DNA from: Paramoeba atlantica | Taxonomy: Eukaryota > Discosea | NCBI GenBank assembly: GCA_977017575.1 | Contig: CDRNVI010000058.1 | Location: 1-64,000, forward strand | DNA length: 64,000 nucleotides | Direction of reading: 5' to 3' | Part shown: piece by piece, positions 60,950 through 64,000 of the stretch | How the letters are laid out: every line of letters begins with the position of its first letter | How positions within the stretch are numbered: position 1 is the first letter of the stretch | Made by a program: the position numbers and the translations under genes | Notes under the pieces: generated by a model | What the model was told of the DNA's origin: nothing | What the model saw: only the letters and a program-made list of their open reading frames with translations | Database searches by the model: none

Positions 60950-61400
60950 CTATATATCAGTAATTGAAAATATTTTGTTGTGATCATTGAGAGATCCCAA
61001 ACTTCGATCGAAAACGTTGTTCGCCCTCTCAGCGCTAATACACTTCATATCGTAAGGACGACCAAATTCGGAAATAGAAATGGGGTCGAACCAAACGATA
61101 TCTTTCCAGAATTCCATGTTGTGATTCTTGGAGAGCCGAGCCATGTGATGTTTGAGCGATTCTTTAAGTCCCTCAGGTCCTATTCCTTCTTCTAAGTCCT
61201 CAAACAACTGTTCCAAAGTTTCAGCAACATGCGTTGCCGTCGGTTTCCCATTTAAGTCAGAAAATTTGTTTAGTGCTACATACAGAATCTTACAGTCTTT
61301 AAGGAATGATGAGCAGGAATCACGGATACCATCAACGCCGTAACGGGCAATTAGCTTTGAGCATTTTACAATAGACTGAGAGGTTGTACTATAAAGATAC
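60950..61400 (-). pseudogene. Coding-like fragment of unknown origin, no ATG start
   Basis: About 150 codons are open on the minus strand, without an ATG at the upstream end: SIVKCSKLIARYGVDGIRDS, then LKDCKILYVALNKFSDLNGK and WKDIVWFDPISISEFGRPYD. This looks like the inside of a real protein, so it is probably an exon or a transposon-derived remnant. No family is recognised. A frame change relative to 60588-60860 means the two cannot simply be one exon. Confidence 0.3.
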
Positions 61401-61454
61401 AGTTTCTGTACCTTGTTGTTTCAATTGTGTACTACTGTTATCCCCACACGGGGC

Positions 61455-62915
61455 ATGATTTCACATCCCTACGACGACGCCCCCCAAGCGCCAGGCGACC
61501 TCCCTCGAGGATCTGCCAGCGCCCCATCACCCCACGAGGAAAGATTTCGTCTCACCCGGAGTCGCGCCGTTTCCCTTCGACTACGACACTCCGAGTCTCC
61601 GCACTGGGTATACTTCCCCGACACCCACGCAGCCGCCGTATTCCTAACAAGGAAAGGGCACTTCCGAGCGGATATAACAGCGCAGCTTTCTCTCGCCCGC
61701 ACCTTCGAAACTGGAGCAAAACGCTCCGATGGCCTTGTGGTCCAGCGATGCAGCCTGGATGATGTTATGGACCACAAAGGCTGTGATTACTTTCTCTTTC
61801 GCGAAACTTCACCTCCGCACAGAGAGCACCGACACGCGAGCTGGTCCAGTGCGTATGCTGATATCAGCATGAATCTCAAGGAATCGTACTCATCGGCCGG
61901 AGCGCTAGGCAGAGCGGTACAAAAACGTCTACACGATCGCGATATTGCCGCATTAGCGCGCTTTGAGATTACACACGTCCCTCCTGTCCCACAGCAAGGA
62001 GATGATGTTCAATGGAGTAGACAGCAGATTCGATATGATGAGCCTTATCACATTTTCCCTGAACGTAACCGTACCGCCGAGCCAGGCGGAGAGCGGACAC
62101 GGACTGAACCGTGCAAACACCGATGCCTGGACAAGGCCTCCTGCAAGCACCCATGCTGTAAAGTCACAGGGGAACATTCCAATACTGTGAGCGAGCATTT
62201 GCCAAGCCCGCCTCTCTCGGGACTCCCTGCCAACAGAACTACAGACTCCGCCACATTCCATCCACCGGCACATGAACAAAGGCTACCAGAACCCTTGTCG
62301 CCCGAAGAGGGGGCCAGTGCTGCTTCCGCCTCTTTATCATTCCGACCATGCAAACATATCTGTCGAGACAAAACGAGCTGCAAACATTTATGTTGTAAAG
62401 TGGGAGTTGTGCAACGCACATCCAATGCACGACATCTGGAGAATGACAACAGGCCCCCAGAGGCACGCAACGAGGAAGCTGACCGCGTACCGTGCAAACA
62501 CACATGCCGTGACAAAGCGAATTGTGGGCACTCATGCTGTAGAAATGGAAAAGTCCCCACACAAGCCAGGTGGTCTCTAAGGAACCTGCTACCTTGGGTT
62601 GCACAGAGCAGCAGCGACTCTTCACACAACGCAACAGAACGCAGTGTGCCTGAAGAACCTGACAACTCCTCTGCTGCGAGCCCTATGGTAGTGGCTAGTA
62701 TAACTCCAGGAGTAACTGACCCAGACCTTGGGGTACCTTCAGCCCCCGACACCGGAATCACTACTCGCTGTGGAAATGAGGACGAGCCCAGGCGCCCCTG
62801 CATGCATACATGTCGCGACAAACTTCACTGCAAGCACAAATGTTGCCGAATTGGAGTACTCTTACCCTCGACACTGCCTTCCTCATCTACCGCACTCACG
62901 GTGGAATCCCCTTAA
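61455..62915 (+). mobile_element. Non-LTR retrotransposon, N-terminal part with four HFM1-type zinc knuckles
   Basis: The ATG at 61455 opens a GC-rich frame of 486 codons. Residues 1-215 are not recognised (HWVYFPDTHAAAVFLTRKGH, KGCDYFLFRE). Four copies of C-x-H-x-C-x5-C-x-H-x-C-C follow, at 62112-62159, 62349-62396, 62493-62540 and 62799-62846, each in the form PCKHxCRDKxxCKHxCCK. Spacers of 95-260 bp are Pro/Ser-rich. The motif is like the small zinc finger at the C terminus of HFM1/Mer3 helicases. Read with the downstream frame it is the nucleic-acid-binding N-terminal region of a LINE. The ORF stops at 62915, while the next piece is open in another frame from 62728. Confidence 0.7.
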
Positions 62916-64000
62916 TCTCATCTCCAGAATACGCCCATCCGTCCACATAGCAGAGGTTCCTCCTGGGGTTGAGCCATGCGACAGAGACGATCCCCCTCAT
63001 GCAATAACCACACTTGTACAGGAGCCACACTCTACCACACGACCGGAAACGCTCGCTCCGGAGGTGACCGTAGAACCGAGCCCTCAAACTCAGACCAGTT
63101 CACGCACACCCACTCCCACACCCAGGAATCTACGTCCAGAAGATGACCGGAACAACCGTCCTTCCCCACATTCTCCCGTAGTAGCCGTCCCGCCCGACAA
63201 TACCGCATCTCATCCGGGAACACGCAGCGACCGACCACTGCTGCGCTCTACCCGACCACCAGTACAGAGCGAGCGCGGCAATGCTCGTCCTCCGAACAGC
63301 TTGCACGATACCTAGGTGGAGGACACACCCGAGAATCTTCTCAGCACACTACGCACCATTGAAGGGGGTCGCATCATGGTACACTTCTCCAATGAGCAAT
63401 GGCAACGGACAGAAAAGAAAGCAGTGGAGCGATGCACTAAGTTTGTGAAGCGTGCCGAAAGCGCTACCGAGGCCACGAATCAAGCTGCATTGCTCACTGC
63501 CTGTATTGCCGTATCGGCCTACGAGACTGCCAGCAGCACGGATCCAACAGGAGGATTCCGTATCAGGACGCACACGGGTCAGAGGGAACGTAGATCTCGC
63601 CCCCTTGCGGCTGAGCGATCAGCGAAGCAACTTTCTACGCACGTGCGCCAGCTCAAGACAGCACTACGGTACGCGCACGGTCGATCCGAACGCAACCGCA
63701 TTAAAGGCGAAATCAAAGAGGCAGTGAAGCTGCAAAAGGTCTATACTGAGGAGGGCGATCTGCAAAGACAGGAAATGGCGAAGAGCTGGGCCCGTATCCG
63801 GTTCCAAAGGAACCCCTGGACCGCAGCCAGCGAATGTCTGGACAACCACGGGAAGGATGCTCTAGAACGAATCGGCAAGTACCCAAACGTCCCCCGCACC
63901 GAGGTCGGCAATCATTTTTGCAATGCCATGGACTCAGAGGAAGAGTATGGTCTCCCCCCGCTAGAGTTACTAGGTCCCCAGGCGGAGTCGACTATGCAGT
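62916..64000 (+). mobile_element. Non-LTR retrotransposon, linker before the reverse transcriptase (runs off the window)
   Basis: The frame that is open from 62728 carries a Pro/Thr-rich stretch to a TAG at 63313-63315, then goes on in the same frame, open to the last base. The part from the ATG at 63374-63376 region reads VHFSNEQWQRTEKKAVERCT, then KSWARIRFQRNPWTAASECL, then GKYPNVPRTEVGNHFCNAMD. A basic RFQRNPW-type step followed by a short helix and a shift to PP-L is what precedes the fingers of LINE reverse transcriptases. The RT should begin at or just after 64000. One frame change and one stop separate this part from the knuckles, so this copy may be inactive, or the first frame may be a separate ORF1. 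Confidence 0.6.

Overview
The window joins two kinds of DNA. Positions 1 to about 7260 are bacterial and look like Bacteroidetes/Flavobacteriia: a MopE-motif lipoprotein gene, then a four-gene leucine operon read on the minus strand (leuC, leuD, a LeuA/CimA-type synthase, leuB), with hairpin terminators and short intergenic repeats. From about 8090 to the end the DNA is nuclear DNA of a unicellular eukaryote. An 18-bp minisatellite (about 7265-8090) lies exactly between the two. Contamination or assembly joining at this repeat is the simplest explanation; real transfer is not excluded.

Positions 8.1-22 kb form a repeat island. It holds three tandem arrays (two with 18-bp units, one with 96-bp units), a pyrimidine-rich microsatellite framed by inverted repeats, four copies of a tRNA-derived SINE, foldback and inverted repeats, an RNase H fragment, and the endonuclease end of a dead LINE. 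Nearly all long open frames here are by-products of arrays whose unit length is a multiple of three.

Positions 22.8-58.4 kb are a dense gene block. Sixteen convincing protein genes, plus an uncertain small one, all lie on the minus strand, almost all without introns and about 150-1000 bp apart. Products: CIAO1 (Fe-S assembly), a Ycf45-like plastid AAA ATPase, an ENTH protein, a probable mitochondrial protein, RNF10-like RING protein, BFR1-like coiled coil, a degenerate kinase-like protein, mitochondrial uL11, an LRR protein, a diacylglycerol-lipase-like enzyme, SMC4, an EF-hand protein, an ADP-ribose-type Nudix hydrolase, DPH7, an ADP-ribosylglycohydrolase-like protein, a mitochondrial SAP-domain protein and a kinesin-14. 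The Ycf45 homologue suggests a plastid-bearing (algal) host. One-way, intron-poor gene order recalls dinoflagellates or kinetoplastids, but the lineage cannot be fixed from sequence reading alone.

Positions 52.2-54.2 kb hold small DNA transposons, including a non-autonomous hAT element with perfect 8-bp target duplications and a TA-flanked element of mariner type. The right end (61.45 kb to the edge) carries the 5' half of a GC-rich non-LTR retrotransposon. Its N-terminal part contains four zinc knuckles resembling the HFM1/Mer3 type, followed by the linker that normally precedes a reverse transcriptase; the RT itself lies outside the window. This is the most unusual protein architecture here.
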